In this document: piece after piece, positions 5,543 to 6,074 of the stretch
Layout: each line of letters opens with the position of its first letter
Position numbering within the stretch: the first letter of the stretch is position 1
Notes under the pieces: model-generated
Told to the model about the DNA's origin: nothing
What the model saw: only the letters and a program-made list of their open reading frames with translations
Databases searched by the model: none
Assembly: GCA_949507465.1 (NCBI GenBank)
Contig: CATEMS010000097.1
Span: 1 to 6,074, forward strand
Length of the DNA: 6,074 nt
Reading direction: 5' to 3'
Source: Flavobacteriaceae bacterium
GTDB taxonomy: Bacteria > Bacteroidota > Bacteroidia > Flavobacteriales > Flavobacteriaceae
Program-made: the position numbers and the translations under genes

Positions 5543-6074
5543 CTAAGATCGTATAATTTCTCGTCTGACACGCTGAGAGATTGCCGTAAGAATTTCATAA
5601 GATATGGTGTTGATTGCTTGTGATAGGTCCTCTGCAGTGGTTTGGTTTCCAAAGACAATCACTTGATCACCCTCTTTACAATCAATATCTGTTACTTCAA
5701 CCATGATCATATCCATGCATACATTACCGCAGATAGGCGCTTTTTTGTCATTGATAAAGACCCATCCTACTCCATTTCCATAAGCTCTTGAAATACCATC
5801 TGCATGACCTAGAGGAAGAGTGGCGGTTTTGATTTTTTTATGCGCTGTAAAAGCCCTGTTGTACCCAAGGGTGTCTCCTTTTTCAAGGGTATGAATTTGA
5901 GAAATCACAGTTTTTAATGTAGCTACAGGCTTTAGCTTTGCAGATTGTTGCACATCATTACCATAGCCATAGAGCCCTATACCACACCTAACCATATCAT
6001 AGTGGGCCTCTGGGTAGTTTAGAATTCCGGAGGTGTTTAAGGTGTGTAAAAAAGGAGTGTAGTTTAAGGCTTGT
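5543..6074 (-). CDS. alr: Alanine racemase, C-terminal part (5' end outside window)
   Basis: PLP-dependent enzyme interconverting L- and D-alanine for peptidoglycan. The frame stays open from an internal ATG at 5995 to the window edge, so about 176 C-terminal residues are visible and the true start lies further right. Near the edge, HTLNTSG and DMVRCGIGLYGYG match the end of the PLP barrel domain, including the Asn and Arg that contact the cofactor. The C-terminal domain follows: GYNRAF holds the conserved catalytic Tyr (codon 5861-5863), followed by LPLGHADGISRAYGNG, GNVCMDMIMVEV and INTISYEILTAISQRV. GHADG in place of the more common GYADG is, as I recall, usual in Bacteroidota homologues. 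The PLP-binding lysine is outside the window. In this phylum Alr is sometimes the C-terminal half of a MurF-Alr fusion, and the visible part cannot tell whether this one is. The gene ends with TAG, 79 bases before asd. Confidence 0.95.
   Translation of the reverse strand, partial: QALNYTPFLHTLNTSGILNYPEAHYDMVRCGIGLYGYGNDVQQSAKLKPVATLKTVISQIHTLEKGDTLGYNRAFTAHKKIKTATLPLGHADGISRAYGNGVGWVFINDKKAPICGNVCMDMIMVEVTDIDCKEGDQVIVFGNQTTAEDLSQAINTISYEILTAISQRVRREIIRS

Overview
The window is AT-rich DNA that reads as a chromosome fragment from a member of the Bacteroidota, most likely a (probably marine) Flavobacteriaceae species. Three things point there: a secreted protein ending in a type IX secretion (T9SS) sorting domain; two lipoproteins with acidic residues just after the lipidated cysteine, as in flavobacterial surface-export signals; and start codons with AT-rich leaders and no clear Shine-Dalgarno sequence. 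Genus-level placement is not possible from this sequence alone.

Almost everything is on the minus strand, so transcription runs right to left. At the right edge is the 3' part of an alanine racemase gene (alr; its start lies outside the window). It is followed by a complete aspartate-semialdehyde dehydrogenase gene (asd). Both are housekeeping enzymes that supply peptidoglycan precursors: D-alanine from Alr, and the branch to diaminopimelate/lysine, threonine and methionine from Asd.

After a 177-base gap with a small AT-rich inverted repeat comes a three-gene cluster. It consists of (i) a 460-residue lipoprotein with an N-terminal Ig-like domain and a diheme cytochrome c domain, (ii) a 536-residue secreted seven-bladed FG-GAP/VCBS propeller with an ASPIC/UnbV domain and a T9SS tail, and (iii) a 363-residue lipoprotein that is a clear paralogue of (i) without the Ig-like domain. 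Genes (i) and (ii) are 14 bases apart and surely co-transcribed. Between (ii) and (iii) lies a strong terminator-like hairpin that ends only 9 bases before the start codon of (iii), so the last gene may be expressed at a lower or conditional level. A second good intrinsic terminator closes the cluster. It overlaps the stop codon of a convergent plus-strand reading frame that enters from the left edge.

The cluster is the interesting part. Two diheme cytochrome lipoproteins of the family I recognise as SO2930/HNE_0200-like flank a T9SS-exported propeller. All three products carry signals for the outer membrane or cell surface, so the set looks like an uncharacterised cell-surface redox module. 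Its substrate cannot be told from the sequence. No tRNA, rRNA, CRISPR array, insertion sequence or attachment site was seen, and no stretch over 300 bases lacks a gene.
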